Program-made: the position numbers and the translations under genes
Shown: piece after piece, positions 15,715 to 31,921 of the stretch
Position numbering within the stretch: the first letter of the stretch is position 1
Layout: each line of letters opens with the position of its first letter
Assembly: GCF_018320785.1 (NCBI RefSeq)
Contig: NC_054867.1
Coordinates: 27,283,855-27,347,854 of the forward strand
Direction of reading: 5' to 3'
Length of the DNA: 64,000 nt
Source of the DNA: Cheilinus undulatus
Taxonomy: Eukaryota; Chordata; Actinopteri; Labriformes; Labridae
Notes under the pieces: model-generated
Databases searched by the model: none
What the model was told of the DNA's origin: nothing
Seen by the model: the letters and a program-made list of their open reading frames with translations, nothing else

Positions 15715-18239
15715 GTGAGTTATTTCATGCTTGGTCTAAAAATCTGTTTAGTTTTATTTGTTACATGTATGTGTTTGTGAAAGTGATTTTTTCCAATCAT
15801 CTCTTGACAGATAAACTCGTTCACACCTTCCTATGGTTCTTTAAATTTTTTTTCTTTTATGGAAATATACTGATCAACAAAAATGAAACAATAACGCGAC
15901 CTCTCTCCTTGCGTGGGTCCTCTTGCAGCTCTTGTTCATATCGCAGAGTAGGCTTATAGTGTTCTTTAAAGCATAAACCAATATGGTTTTTATAGATCAT
16001 CAAAGTTGTTTCTCTTCATCGCCATTTATCTCAGTCTAATTGATAAAATCAATGTTATGTTGATTTTCAAGCACTCTGCATTTAAACAGTAGGCTATGTA
16101 AGAGTTGTGAACATTTATCAGCTCTAGACCAGTGCAGAACATGATTTGATTCTGAGGAAACAAAGACAGACAAACCAAATAAATCTTTGCACCACAAATG
16201 TGATTAAGTAGCGATTTTGTGCTCCTACATTTTTCACATAAAAATCCAAACATGAGTGTGATTTGTTTCTCTCTAAGGGGCTCATTGTTAAACCTGCAGC
16301 TCTGACATTTCCCTGCACTGTGACACAGGGTTCAGCTTACACTGTAACATTTACTCAAACTGCAGCATCACTCACACAGTGCAGACAGCAGCTGAAACAG
16401 AAGTCCATCCAGCCTCTTTGCATGCCTATAAGGATCAGGAAATTGGCAGGTGTCTGCAGAGGCTCAGATGTCTGTGGTAGAAGAGAAAAAGACAATCCAA
16501 TGTGTCTGCTAAAGGAGTGTGAGAGGCAGGGGGGGAGTGTGGTGGTATTGTTGGGGTCACCTTTGTCAAGTGGGGTCTGTTGTTTCAGCTGCTGTGCCTG
16601 TTACTAAGATCATACCATCACAAATAACTCACTATTAGGAAGTTTGATCACATGTTAAATTAAGAAGGAAGAAACATGGTGCATCATATGAATTCCTTGC
16701 TTACAATTTTCTTTGTCTTTGGATTAAAAGCAGACACTTGATAGATATGTCACCCAATGATGGGAGAGTTTAAAGGGCCAGGGCTCCTTGTCTTGAATCT
16801 TAACAATGCACAGTGACGTATCTCCTCAGCTGGTTGTGACGAGTGTGAGAACTTCCACAAACAAAGACACGTCTCTGTGGGTATTCGTGTGTATTTGGGT
16901 GGGAGCTATTGTGTCTCACAAGGCCTAACTTTTGAGCATGTGCTGGTGCTGAGGTTCCCACTGCAGCGGAGACGAGGGTGCAACAGCTTGACCTTCAGCC
17001 TTTTGTGTGCATGATCTGAAGGGGAACACAGAAACACAAGGGGGCCACTGAAAGGTGTTTCCAAGATAACTGAGTCAGCTGTTTTTTTTCATCCTTTGTT
17101 TATTTTCAGTGGGGAAATTAAAATGTATTCTAGACATACAGGATTCAAAGGATTTAAATTCTTCATGACACATTTTTACATCTAAAGTCAATACTTAAAG
17201 ACAATAAAATCCCACTGATTTCTTTTAACTTTAAAGCTGAGTGAATGATAAGAATCTGTAAGTATCATCAAGCAGAGGAACACTTATGATGCCAGTATGA
17301 AGTGCTTCAGTTTAGAGGTCAATTTTCACTGTGTTAGTTCCTTCTCTTGACCTCTGCATTGTTTTTGAAAAAGGGATTCCCCTGAGATCAGAGGCCTTGG
17401 CTCTGTCAGGGTGATTGATTGATTCTCCAGTGACGACAAATTGGTTTTTCGCCTGCAATGCAACTGTAAAACCTGATTTATACCTCTGAGTCAAATCACC
17501 GTAGCATACACTAAAGCATCACCCTAAGCCTACACAAAAACTTGCGCAGGTAACCTGATGTGATGGTGGTGGATGAAGTGGAGGTTTAGCAAGAGGGGGT
17601 GGAGGACACAGGCAAAAAAGGAGGAGGGAAAATCGTATCAGAGACGACAAATTTAGTGCATTTCCACAGAGCTGTTCTGTACAGTTGAGTATGGAAAAAC
17701 CTGATCTTGATTGTGTTTTCACTGCCAACCATAGTGAGTCTGTAGTCCCTCTCTTTGGGGTCAGATATGCTTGGTAACCCAACCAGGGGTGTAGCAAAAA
17801 TGTTGCATTGTTTACTGTATATCTATGCATTTGAACATATGTTTTAAATATAATTTTCACATATTAATGAGCAGTATTTTTTACTTTGGTTGGATTAAAT
17901 TTACTTGCATTATTAGACACTTCCATTTTAAATCACACTCCTTCTGGGGATTGCTTTTCTCATGTTATCCCATTGGTTGACTTTAAATATTGAAGGTGTT
18001 TTGGAAATGGCTTGCTTTCCTGATCATTGTGTACCTATTTTTGATGCGTCTGCATCTTTATAAGCCAGTCTGCACACAAGTGTCGAACTCTTTTTATCAG
18101 TGGGCTTCTATGGCCGAGATCCTTGGTTAACTGACAAAAATGTATTTGCATTACCCTCACCTTTTTCAGCGTAATCTTCTGGCCGCTCCTCTTATACACA
18201 ACCTTAAGATAAACATCAATTTTCCCTGTTTTCCTCTCT

Positions 18240-18605
18240 TCCACATTCTTCATTTTATTGCTCTCTGTCCCTGGTTTCTTTTCCTCCATCATCTTCATCT
18301 TCCTCTCTGTCTCTGCTTTCTACTCCTCCATCATCCTCATCGTGCTCTCTGTCCCTGCTTTCTTCTCATCCATTGTCCTCATCTTGCTCTCTATCCCTAC
18401 TTTTTTCTCCTCCATCATCCTCATCGTGCTCTCTCTCTCCCTGCCTTCTTCTCCTCCATCATCCTCATCTTGCTCTCTGTCCCTGCCTTCTTCTCCTCCA
18501 TCATCCTCATCTTTCTCTCTCTCTCCCTGCCTTCTTCTCCTCCATCATCCTCATCTTGCTCTCTGTCCCTGCCTTCTTCTCCTCCATCATCCTCATCCTG
18601 ATAGA
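18240..18605. repeat. 39-bp minisatellite, about nine copies
   Basis: The unit reads TTCTCCTCCATCATCCTCAT and then CTTGCTCTCTGTCCCTGCC, with some copies of about 43 bases. Thirteen codons per unit keep frames open on both strands (Pro/Ser-rich on plus, Glu/Met/Lys-rich on minus). There is no sign of a real gene around it. Confidence 0.85.
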
Positions 18606-20520
18606 GAAGGCAACAAAAATAATAATCTCCTTTGCCACTTCCAGTAAGACTTGAAGTTCTCTGACAACTGCATTTGAAAGTCAAACAAAGATTAAATCAA
18701 ATCAAAATGACAAAAAACAAGTGCCAAAGAACCAATCCATCGATGTATCCCAGTTTCTACCATTACTACACATAGCTGCACTTCACAGAAGAAGGAACGT
18801 TTTGCAGTAGCAGAACAACCTAAAAGTATCCTGATCATCTATAAAAAACAAATCAATGTAAGAAAAGATTTCATATAATTTTCTCTAAGGCTATAAGAAC
18901 ACCCTCTCATATCATACACACCTGTGAAACTTGACCCTCACCATAATAATTTGATCCAGAATTTGCCTCAAGTACTGTATGTTAAAACATGGGTGTCAAA
19001 TCCATTGTATTTGGATACAACCTTTTTAAATTCACTCATTTGTACCCCTCACTTAGGGTCACAACCTGGTCCTGTCTTTCCACCCTGCGTATTCTCATAA
19101 CCATGGTTTTACTGCTACCCTGTAATTCATTCTCCCTTTTCACTGAATGAACGTCTGCTTCAGAGAAACTCCATGTCCTGTTTTCATTGCAAGCTGTAGC
19201 CTGTGTAAAGTACAGACTCGATACTGGTGTTTTTCCATTTGTGCTAGCTATTGAGACGTTCTACCTTGCCTTTGTGTGTATTGGGTAAATGATAAGGGTA
19301 AGAATGAGTGTTAGGGATAGACTCTACTATTGTTTTGTGCTGTGGTAACAATTTTCCACAAAGCAGCAGTAAAAATCAGAACACCATCACTATACATCTG
19401 ACATTTATCTAAACATAGGTACTCACCTGTAGCTTGCCTTGCTTTTGTTTACTTACAAAGCCGTTGCAGCCTCATTGTTTGGCTAGCAAAGCGCTAATGC
19501 TAGCTAACATCAGGATAGTGGATTGAAGGGAGGCTCAAACAGCAATTATAGAAAACTGTTCATTATGCCAACAATCACCTTGTTTGATGTGTTTAAACTC
19601 CAAAAACTAGACAGAAAGCTTTTAAAGAAGAAAAAATAATTAATTTTTCTAAATCTGTCAATTTCAGTTGACAAGCAGCTGTCTGTGGTAAAAAAGAGTT
19701 CCCAGTTATCACAATGATTAAAGCCTGACTCAAAGCCTAAGCCTGATAAAAGCTTATAATATTGTTAAAATTCTGTAAAATTACAGGAAGAAGTATCTTG
19801 GGGAGATAGACTGTCTTCGTCACATTCATATGAAATACAGTCATCCTCTCTATAAGATTTATCTAGTGCTACAAGTTGTGTCTATCAGCTTTTTCCATCT
19901 GTAGATAAATGTGCTTCATTGGGACTGACATTGGGTAGCATAGCCCATATGTGCATATTTAGATACAAGTCACATATGTGAAAGGAAACAAGGTGTAAAG
20001 CTTCTGCTGGGAATTTTTGTATTGACACCTCTGGACTTAAACGTACCTGTTTGATTATTGTTTTTTAGAAATCCCATCCTGCTCTTTTAAAAGACAAACC
20101 TACCATTTACTAAGAATGTTTTTTCATTATAGATGTAAGAAAAAGGCAGTTTTTTTGTAGTGTGCAGTCATTGACTTTCTTCAACACTGACCCCATGGCA
20201 CTTTTTTAAAACATAAACAATAAGTACAAAAACACTGAATCCTAAGCTGATAGTCTCACTAGCTTCTAGAGAGACACTAGTATTAATTTGAGTCTGTGTC
20301 ATAACCAGCTGAAAGTTCTCACAGGAGCTTTCATGTAGTCCAAAGACACAATGTGGCAGCCTTTAAATCCATATGTGGTTTCTGATTTACTCATTGTGCC
20401 TTCAGCTCTGTTGTGTTTTCAGCTCAGCAGTTTCCTCCTGTGGCTTTCTAATTGAAGCAAAGCTCCACATCCTCTCCATCTTTACTCTCTCTCCCTTCTC
20501 TCTGACTGATTGGACACCCA

Positions 20521-20558
20521 TCCTTCTCCTCCTCCTCCTCCTCCTCCTCCTCCTCCTC
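20521..20558. repeat. CTC trinucleotide microsatellite
   Basis: About eleven CTC units in the lrrn1 intron. Confidence 0.9.
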
Positions 20559-22926
20559 AGCTCCACACCTCTGCCATCAGCAGCTGCACCAAAGCTCTGT
20601 GTGATGTGGAGGGAGACGCTTGCATACTAATGGAGCAGGAACAGGAAATCTCTCAGGCAGGCCAGCGCAGTGAAGATGGAGAAAAAACATCAGGCAGGAG
20701 TACTCAGCAATGCTGCATCATATCCCTGAATTAAAAAGTCAAGGGCTTAAAAAAGTTTGATGAAAAACTTGTCAGAATATTGTTAGAAACTTAATGTGTG
20801 CTGTCATCACTTTTTTTGTTCAAGTAGCACTATCTTTAGCCTTCGGATGCCACTAATAGCTGTCTTCTCATTTGGTTATGAAACAGGCATGCCAGTGGCA
20901 TAGGCGTTGCCATGGTGATGGCATGTCCGTGAGCCTGTTGTGCGCTGCTGATTCAGAAACACTGCTTACATTTTGCACCCTGTGAAAAGGGCCTGAGGAC
21001 TAAAAGGGGGGGCAAATCACAGAGTCCTATGAAAAATGATGCAGTGTGCTCTCAAGTGAGGCTCCTCCTGGCTGCACCGGTGGCACATGCTGAGGTGTTT
21101 ATTAGAGGCATCACATCTGAACTCAAAGAAAGTCTAAAAGCTAGTAAAGTAAATTTCTCAAAATCTTGCAAACAGCCCCTACAAAATAAGGAGCCTTTTT
21201 TTGTTTCCTTGGCTGATAGTTAACACTGCCGCATGCAGACCAACAGCTCAAAGATTTAACAAGAACTGCTCCCTTTGTCCGCCGGTCTGTGTTTTCTCTG
21301 ATTATCTTCATTTCTCCCTGTGTTGTCCAGAGATCCTGTCTCATAAATGCATTATGAGGCCTCAGCATGAAGCAGGCAGAGCTCATTATGTCCCACAATT
21401 ACATCTCGCTGTCTCGCTTTGATCCTCCGGGCCTGTGATGCTCTGAGGATATATGCAAACTTAGTTAAAATAGCAGCTACTGTAGATGTATGGATGTGTG
21501 CGTATCTGGGTGTTTTTCATATGCAATGTGTGCTTAGATTAAAACCTCATAAGGATTGGGTGAGCAAAGACAGTAAATCCCTCCTGCTGGAGGCGTCAGC
21601 TCAGACAGTCAGCTGGATAATGCCAAGCTGTTGAGGGATTTTTCTGTTTCCTTCCAGTGCTATGTGCATGTCAAAAATGAGTGAAAAAGCAGACTGTGTG
21701 TGTTTTATGGCACTCTGCAGATGGATGCAGTGCAGCTACATGTGTATACGCATGCATTTTTAATTAGGATCCCTGCTGTGTAATTGCTCTCCGCAGATTC
21801 AGCTAAGAGATAAGAAGCAGAGTTTCAGGATCTAGGTGCTGCAGCACAACAAGTCGAGCCCTGCTGTAGCAGTGAGATGATTAATCTGAATCTGTGTCAC
21901 ATCCTAGAGAACAAAAGTGTAATTCCCACAAAGTGACTCGGTACAGCATGGCCTCGGCCCCTCTACAATATGACCCCATGGGATTACATTTCTTCTCTGG
22001 TGTAGTTCCCGTCATGTACCAACTGAAGAGGCATAGCTACTGCTTTGAAAAAGGAAAAAGATGACTTTTTCTCATATATCTATATCTCATTCTGCTCAAA
22101 AATTTTGTTTATGTAGCAGCAGGTTTTGAGTTGTTAGAAGGGACACGTGAAAAATTATTTTTTTGTACTTTTGCACATATATTTGAGAGCCTGGTATATC
22201 CACCAACCTACATAATATGAGATAAGCCAGCCCAGTCCTCTGTTGATAGGCTGCCTATATGGCCAGAGGTATACAGTACTCGCTGTTACCTCTGCAGACA
22301 CATGATGGCTGCCACAGATCCTCTGCACTAGTTCAGTGCATTGGCAGAAATCTGTGCAACACAGGATGCAGTAAGCAACATGTGTGATAGAGTAAATTTC
22401 ACCCAATTTGAATAAAATTGTACCCTGAAAACATTTGGTCCCCATCTATTATGAGTAAAATGTATTCCACTTGCAGTTATTTTTACTCTAAAAAGTGTTT
22501 TTATTTAACTCAGAATGATTATGTACTCCATGATGAACAAATTAAAATCAACTCAATACAGTAATAGAGAGCAAAGTTTACTTACAGAGCTGTTTTTATT
22601 CAATAAAGTGTTGTATTTAATCCTTTCAGAGAAATAACAGAGCTTTTAATCATTCAATATGGAAGTGTTTCCTTCTCATTATGGAACAATTTTATCTCTA
22701 GATAGAAATGGTTAACTGCATGATCCTATATTAACACTATATTTTACTCTAAATAGATAATTCTCTTTCTGATGCTTTTCCCCATGAAAGGAAAGAAGAA
22801 CAATGTAGACTATATTAGATATAGTGTTTTAATATTGAAGAAACTACAACAAATGATGAGGACCCAGGAGCAGAGCACGCACTGACAATAAGTTTAAAGG
22901 AGTTTATTTCACAAGATCAATAGTGC

Positions 22927-22985
22927 TACCATTCTCTGAGAATGTTATAAACTTGTCTTAAAAGGGCAAAATATGTCCCCTTTAA
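22927..22985 (-). mobile_element. End fragment of the TTAA-type element
   Basis: Read on the minus strand it gives AGGGGACATATTTTGCCC and then TTTTAAGACAAG, matching the end of the element at 11414 (AGGAGACATATTATACCC, TTTTAAGACAAG), with TTAA beside it (22982-22985). No matching second end was found close by. Confidence 0.6.
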
Positions 22986-23739
22986 CTTTTTGAACCATAC
23001 ATCATTGCCTCCTCCTTATTCTCTTTGATGGTTGGTTATTGTGCTGGTAAGTGATGCTATCTATGCCTTCAAATCCCTTTCATAAGCTTTTCTTGCCCTG
23101 AACTTGGGTGACTTTCCAAGGTATTTAAAGATTAAATCCACACCAGTAAATCTGAAATTAAAAGTGTTTTCATCCACTTTCTATCTGTTTTTCAGTGGAT
23201 TCTGCTGCTAGCAGCTGATGCCAGCTGCCATATTGTGGGCTGTTCCGTCATTGTGTCATCCTTTGTCAAACCACGCAGCTCTAAGATCCTGATCCTGATA
23301 GAGATGGCCTCAATAGCCCATAATAGCTGTGTGTCACTGCAGACAGGAACTGCTTTGAATAATGGCACAATAAAGCTAATACAAAGAAGTGCAAAGACTC
23401 TTTTGTAATCATGTTAGTATTTTGAAGACTTTTGTCACAAAATGATTATTTTTCACTTTTTGGTCACTTTTTGATGATTTAAAATATCCTTGGTAAATCA
23501 TAAAAAATTGAAAAGTAAAGAGTAAAGTTATTAGATTAAAAGTCAGGAAGGTGGGAAAAGATATTAACCTGTGTTTTTTTTTTTATTTCATTTTTTTTCA
23601 CGAAGCTCAAACAAAGTTCAGTGTCCAAAGAGAAAGTACACACAAAAACAAATTACAACAAATATACAATGGATACAACATACTTCAGAAAAAGTCATGT
23701 GTTAAAAAAAAAAAGAAATCTTCCAATTATTTTCTCTAA

Positions 23740-24060
23740 TTTGTGTTTTTGCTTTTTATTTAATATTTGGACATTTTAAACTCTAATTTTTTACTTTTAT
23801 ATCATAATTTGGCCTTTTGGATTCACAATTTAAAATTCTAAGTCATATTTTGACCTTCAAACTCATGATTTGACTTTCTAATCCCATATTTTGACCTTTA
23901 AATTCATAATTTTGGCATATATTTGCCTTTTAAAAGTGATTTTGCCTAAAAAAATTCATTTTTTGCCCTGTTGAACTAATAAGTTTGACTTTTTTCTTAG
24001 ATTTTGAGCCTTTAAACTTATCATTTTGACTTTTTTAAGCTTAAAATGATTTATCATCAG
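23740..24060. repeat. AT-rich degenerate minisatellite, lrrn1 intron
   Basis: Repetition of TTTGACTTT, CATAATTT and TATTTTGACC every 18-22 bases. It is the reverse complement of the AAAGTCAAAATTATGAGAT motif at 58.3-59.1 kb. Confidence 0.65.
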
Positions 24061-27000
24061 TGTTAAATTGTTGTTATATTTTTTTCATATTTTATTGCTG
24101 GTAAAAAATGAGGTTGACAGTTTAACAGTTAAATGTTGACCCTGATAGGCTCTCAGGTCAGAGCTAAATTCAGTATCCAGTCCCTGCTAAGTTTGACACC
24201 TCTGGACCAAATCACCGTCTCATTAGAGCAAATCTGGCCTTGGACCCAATCTGAGTTTGACACCTCTGGTTTAGAAGTTTTTTAAGACAGTAAGTGCAGG
24301 GGAGACAAAATGATTAAAAATAGCTTAGGACTCAGAGGTTTAAGAATGTTGTTTATTCCCATAAGGGCTATAGTTTAAATTATAGCAATTCTGAATAGTT
24401 GCTCTTACAATGACAGAAAGCTTTTTGTTAATTTAAAAAAAAAATAAGAGGGTCCTTTCAGCTATTGCCACATGCAGCTATAAAGCACGTTTTATGAAAC
24501 GAGATTATTTCTACCTGCGTGCATTACAGTTTAGAAGTCAGGAGTGCTGTACCAGAGATGATGAGTTGTGAAGTTATGTAGAACTATAAATAAACTGTGA
24601 AGCATCGTTTAAATGTGATGATTCAGACAATCAAGGTTTTGTGGAAAATGTGTTTATGGTGGTACAGCTCTAAAGGTTGATTTGTGGTAAACCATCACAT
24701 GAAATGGGTTTTGCTGTGCAACATAAAACTGAATGATTAGGAGCCATGTTAGCTTTGAGATGTAATGATAGGGATCATGGACTTTAAGGCACAATGCTCA
24801 TCTTTTATTAGCTGGTCTGTGGCCAGCAATGGCTACCTGTGGGTGTGCTCATGCCTGCATGTATGGATTATTGTTCTGAAGTGATTATGAAGCAAGTCGT
24901 TGATGAAAACAAGCATATGTGCACAGCAGAGCCTCCTCGGGTCAATAAGGTCAACACGTACGCACAGTGAGAGTTAGGTGGGAACGGATGAAGATCCCCA
25001 CAGTGCTGCCAGTCTGCCAGAAACCTGGTGCCAGGTGTCTGAGTTTTATGGCCTCAGCATGAAATCAGCGATTACTCTGCCTGCCTGTTCAATTTGATAC
25101 CTGAGCATAGAGAAAGACAGAGACAGATATGTCCGCATATCCAAAACAAGAGTATGCTAACTTAAAAGATAGTTTTTAAAGGAATTTAAAAACAGGAGAT
25201 TCAAAGGAGCACTGTTTCTATTGGCGTGTTATGGTCACACTAGTTAGATCAGTCCGAGTTTGACCGGGTCATCGACCTGCTACCATGCATCTAATGTGCT
25301 CTTGCAGTGAAATTGACAAACGCAGCTTTAACCATGCAAAGGCACACCTCTTGTGTTTTTGGATAAATCTTATGATCTTGTTTTTCTGCATAGCATTGTG
25401 TTCTTTGTATTGTCAGGAGAGCTATTTATAGCTTGTTTGGTGTGATTTGTCATCACATTGCAGGGCATGAACTGACAACACACAAAAAAAGAGGGAAAAC
25501 AATCTGGATCTCTCATTTTACTAATATTGAAGAAACTTGTCATGTTTTGATGTAAAATAGAATAATCCATCACACACTCTTTGAATACTCTGCTTGTGTT
25601 TGTTTATGAGGATAAATGTGAATTTCGATGGCTGTGAGTCACTCTACAAGCTGACACTGCAGTGCTTGGTTTTATCGAGTGAGAGAAAGCCAAGTGTGTC
25701 TTTTTCTGTCCCTCTTGATGATTCAAACTATTAACAAAGCTAGTTATTTTGTTGGGGCGCTCAATGATTGCCACTTTTGCCAAAGCCCTCATCTCATACA
25801 AATAGTCACTTATAAACGCAAACAAAGGCTGATGATAATGCTTACAAATTATAGTGACTGAACAGATAGAACAAGTTTAGTTGACTGTAAAGGGGCTTAG
25901 AGAATTTTTAAGGCAACTGACCACTGTTTTTCAACCTGATTGCTCATTATGTTGCTGTCACATTTACAATTGATAACAAATGGTCTATGGGGTGTAGATG
26001 CTGCCGTGAGTAACTGTCATTTTTCTTTGCATGCATGCACCAAACCATGAAGTCAATACCATGGCAGTTCTGGACAAAACACAGTCAGTTCTGCTTGTGT
26101 CAGTTCAGTCATGGATTTCTCACAGCCTCAGCACTTGCTCTTAAAAAAGTAAAACTGCCTCTCATGGGTCTGTATCATAAGTACTGAGTGATTAACAGTG
26201 AAGAGCACATACTCCCTGTTTATTAAGCCTGTTGTGTAATGGGCTCGCAGCCAGAGCTGCCAGCTGTGCCCACCCCACACTCGCTCAAGAGGATCACTGA
26301 TACCGAGCTGGTATGCAGATAATCTATGCGGCACAGAGAGAAAAACATGCCTGTAATCTCTAGATGAGGGAGGCAGAGTTTATATCAACCTTTTCATGCT
26401 GGGTATGCTGACAGATACAAAAAAATACCTGATGTAAAAGTTAATAGCTCTCTCGTGTCTCTGCTACTGGAAGATTTTTATATTTCACACTAAGAAACTG
26501 AATCTCTCACATGTGGAGTAGCTAAGAAAGAGATATTGTCATGCAGATTTTGAAGTTTGAGCAGCTTTTATGGTTTCCCTAAATCTAATTTCAAGATCCA
26601 GGAGAGGCTTTTGCTGTACCTATTTTTTGATTTTCAAGTTGTTCTTGGCTGTGAAAGAGCTCATTAAAAAGTTAGGATGAATGTTAGCATGATGGCAGGG
26701 CCGAAAAGACAAATTTGAAAGATTCATTCTGCCCCGTTAAACACATCAACTTAGTCCCTTGAATATCTGCAGGGTGGCAGTGTGGCAAACTGCCACTTGC
26801 CTCATTTGTCACCCCCTACAAGGAAACCAAATTCGACTCTGTCATTGTCTCACACTCTTTTTTTCAGCTTCACTCTCCTACTGTGCTATTTGCTTGAACA
26901 GTTTTGGGTATGATCTGCATTTTTCAGCTTAATGTCCAGTGTATGTTGAGCTTAATGTCTGGTCTTTCAGACCAAAAAAACTTCATTGTTTTATTATTAT

Positions 27001-28475
27001 TTCACTGTCCCTCAGCACACAGCTTCCCATCGTCCCCCAAATCTCCCTCAGTCTTTTAACTGATATCCGTTCGGATATGCAGCCCAATGCTGACTCAGTC
27101 CTTGTATCTTTAGTACTATTCACATGGGATTATATTACCTTTGGACCTCTGATAATTTTTAAATTACCCCCTGACATCAGTGTTTGGTGCGGTGCCTTCG
27201 CACAGGATAAGCAAAGTCTGTAATGCGCTCCAATTTTACATTACACAGAAAATTAAATGTGCACATAAGTTCTGCAGGTGACGTTCCCTTTAGTGTCTTA
27301 TACATACTGATAAACTGAGTTTCCAATAGACAACACCTCTCCTTACTTTCATTACGCATCAACTTCGCATAAGTCACCTGTGTCTATCTGCAGCTGACTA
27401 GGGAAGAAAAGGAAGAGGAAGAAAGTTGAGCATCCCTTTTAGTCACAAGAGCGTGATGTTTCATGTTGAATATGAGCCTCTCCTGTCACTTTTATTGGTG
27501 CTGTGGATATTAGTCTGCATTTTATTAATTTGTGATGGTTACACATACACAACAACCCGCCTAGCAAATCAGCTATTGTAGCTTAATCCCTGAATGTTTA
27601 GCAACCCATTTTAAAATGTAAATTATGTTACGCATGAAATGTACGGCTAAATAACACAGATAAATGATCAAGCATTGGCAAAGAGAAGCTGTAGGAGGCA
27701 GAACAGAAGTGCTGTGAGTATTAAGAGAGCAACGGTGCGCACATTTGGAAAGTAGAGTTTGAATGGTTAAGTAAAATAAAGTAATTTTTCAACTAACTGA
27801 AAGAGAGGCACTATTCATAACCTCTGTCAAAACTTTAACAGCCTCTTTTATTTTTGTTGATTGGAAAAAGGCATACGAAAATCTGCACAGTCTGTAAAAA
27901 ACAAATAATTACCACCCCGAATTATGGATATGCTGATTTGCATGCAATTAGTATTACCTGTGCACCTGTGTGCTGAAATATGGCAGGTAATTTGCCGTGG
28001 AACGTTTACTCTACAGATCACAGACACGGTTCGTACAGGATTAAAAACACAGACATCCTGTGCGGTTATTACAAATAACCGGAGGTCCCTAGGTAAAACT
28101 AATCCTGTGCGAATAGGCCTTTAGAAGTATTTCAGACCAACAAAATCTTGTCTTTAGTTTTGGGAAATCCATTGGTTCTCCTTGTGAAGAAATTGCACTA
28201 TTTTGCCCCCCACTCAACCCCCCCACATGAAAAATTAAAATGTATGACACACATTTGAGCTTAGAGTGAAATATTAACAACATCCTGTCAATGTAAACAC
28301 AGAGCTGAGAACAACAAACCCAGAGGAAGTCAGACATTACTATCTTCCTTGAAAATTATCACCTAACAATACATTCAGTTGAGATACCTGAAATCCTATA
28401 ATGATGTTTAAAATGTTAAATATTATACCTTTGAGTGTACCATTGATCAAAAATGTCCTTTCTCTGTCTTCTTAG

Positions 28476-30855
<2,380 letters not shown>

Positions 30856-31600
30856 GGATTTAGTAAGGAGGCCTTGCTGCCTCTTCAGCAGCACAAAAAG
30901 ACACACTTTTGCCATTTTGGTGCAAAAGTCGAGTAAAGTTGCAAAGTTTTTTGTATTCTCAGCTTTGCTTATATGAGGCAGAGTGATCAAGGACATGATT
31001 TTTATTAGTATAGCGTATCGCCTTCGTTCGATTCTTTCTATCTCTTAAATGGTTTTGAACTCTCCGAGTTGGCAGCTGTATTTAGCCTGCAGGTTGTCTT
31101 AGTTGCTAAGCTTTTTGTTTATGTGGTGCATTTTTGACTCACTTTCTTCTGAGTTAACTATACAGCAGTGGGGGCCGATGGTCCTTGTGCAGCATTAGTG
31201 GAAATCAGTGTTTCGTTGTAAAACAGGAAATCTGTTGTACACTGATGGGTAATGAAGTTTGTCTGAACTTCAGTTAAATGCTGACAGCAGGGTTTAGACT
31301 TGTTAAACTGTCAACTGAATGTTAGCAACTGTGCAGTAATGTTGTATCAACTATACCTTTGAAATTTGATTTGAATTACAAGAGAATAGATGTTTAGTTT
31401 GCTTATATTGTGATTTTAATGCTAGACATACAAATGATTGAGTTTTTTACTATGGTGCACTAGAATATTTTCATTCCTCTTCCTGTTTACTCTCTTATTT
31501 TCTTAGACTTTATTTGCTGATTGCTTAGTTAAATATTTTCTCATGCAATATGTATAGCCTACAGAAGAAGTTACAAATAAATAATTTTTTGTCCTTTTTT
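30856..31600 (+). other. lrrn1: lrrn1 3' untranslated region
   Basis: AT-rich sequence after the TGA stop with no open frame. It runs to the AATAAA at 31576-31581 and a T-rich and GT-rich segment beyond it. The length, about 0.75 kb, is plausible for this gene. The cleavage site itself is inferred. Confidence 0.65.
31576..31581 (+). terminator. lrrn1: Poly(A) signal of lrrn1
   Basis: Canonical AATAAA, followed within 40 bases by T-rich sequence (TTTTTTGTCCTTTTTT) and a GTAGTCGTGTTTT stretch that fits a downstream element. No earlier canonical signal stands out after the stop codon. Confidence 0.6.
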
Positions 31601-31921
31601 CAGAAGTGTAGTCGTGTTTTAATCCTGTTCTAGTCTCAGAGGTCTTATATCCTCTCGGTTTTGACAGGCACACTCACTCCCCGGGGATACATACACATGG
31701 TTTCATTTGGATTCTTAATCTCATTTCTTAGGAGAAGTTAAGCCGCGTTCAGTCCAAAACTGCCTGAATCAGCTTTTCACTGTCACAGCACAGACTGCCC
31801 TCAACCATCGTCACTGACAGAGCTTACACTGTGTCAGCTTAACTTCTCAAATATGTTCATGTTTTTGACTAACGACACAGATGAAAAGACAGACAGATTG
31901 GTAGACTGAAAAACAGATAGA

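Larger units (their letters stand above)
15715..28475 (+). other. lrrn1: lrrn1 intron 1 (inferred)
   Basis: About 12.8 kb with no coding exon that I recognise. It contains a 39-bp minisatellite (18.24-18.61 kb), a CTC microsatellite (20.52 kb), an end fragment of a TTAA element (22.93-22.99 kb) and an AT-rich degenerate repeat (23.74-24.06 kb). The stretches 16.0-18.2, 18.7-20.5, 20.6-22.9 and 24.1-28.4 kb look mostly non-repetitive and may hold regulatory elements, but none can be named from sequence alone. Confidence 0.5.

Noticed and set aside
18140-18684. Pro/Ser-rich and Glu-rich open frames of 87-153 codons
   Set aside because: They are translations of the 39-bp minisatellite and have no conserved flank.
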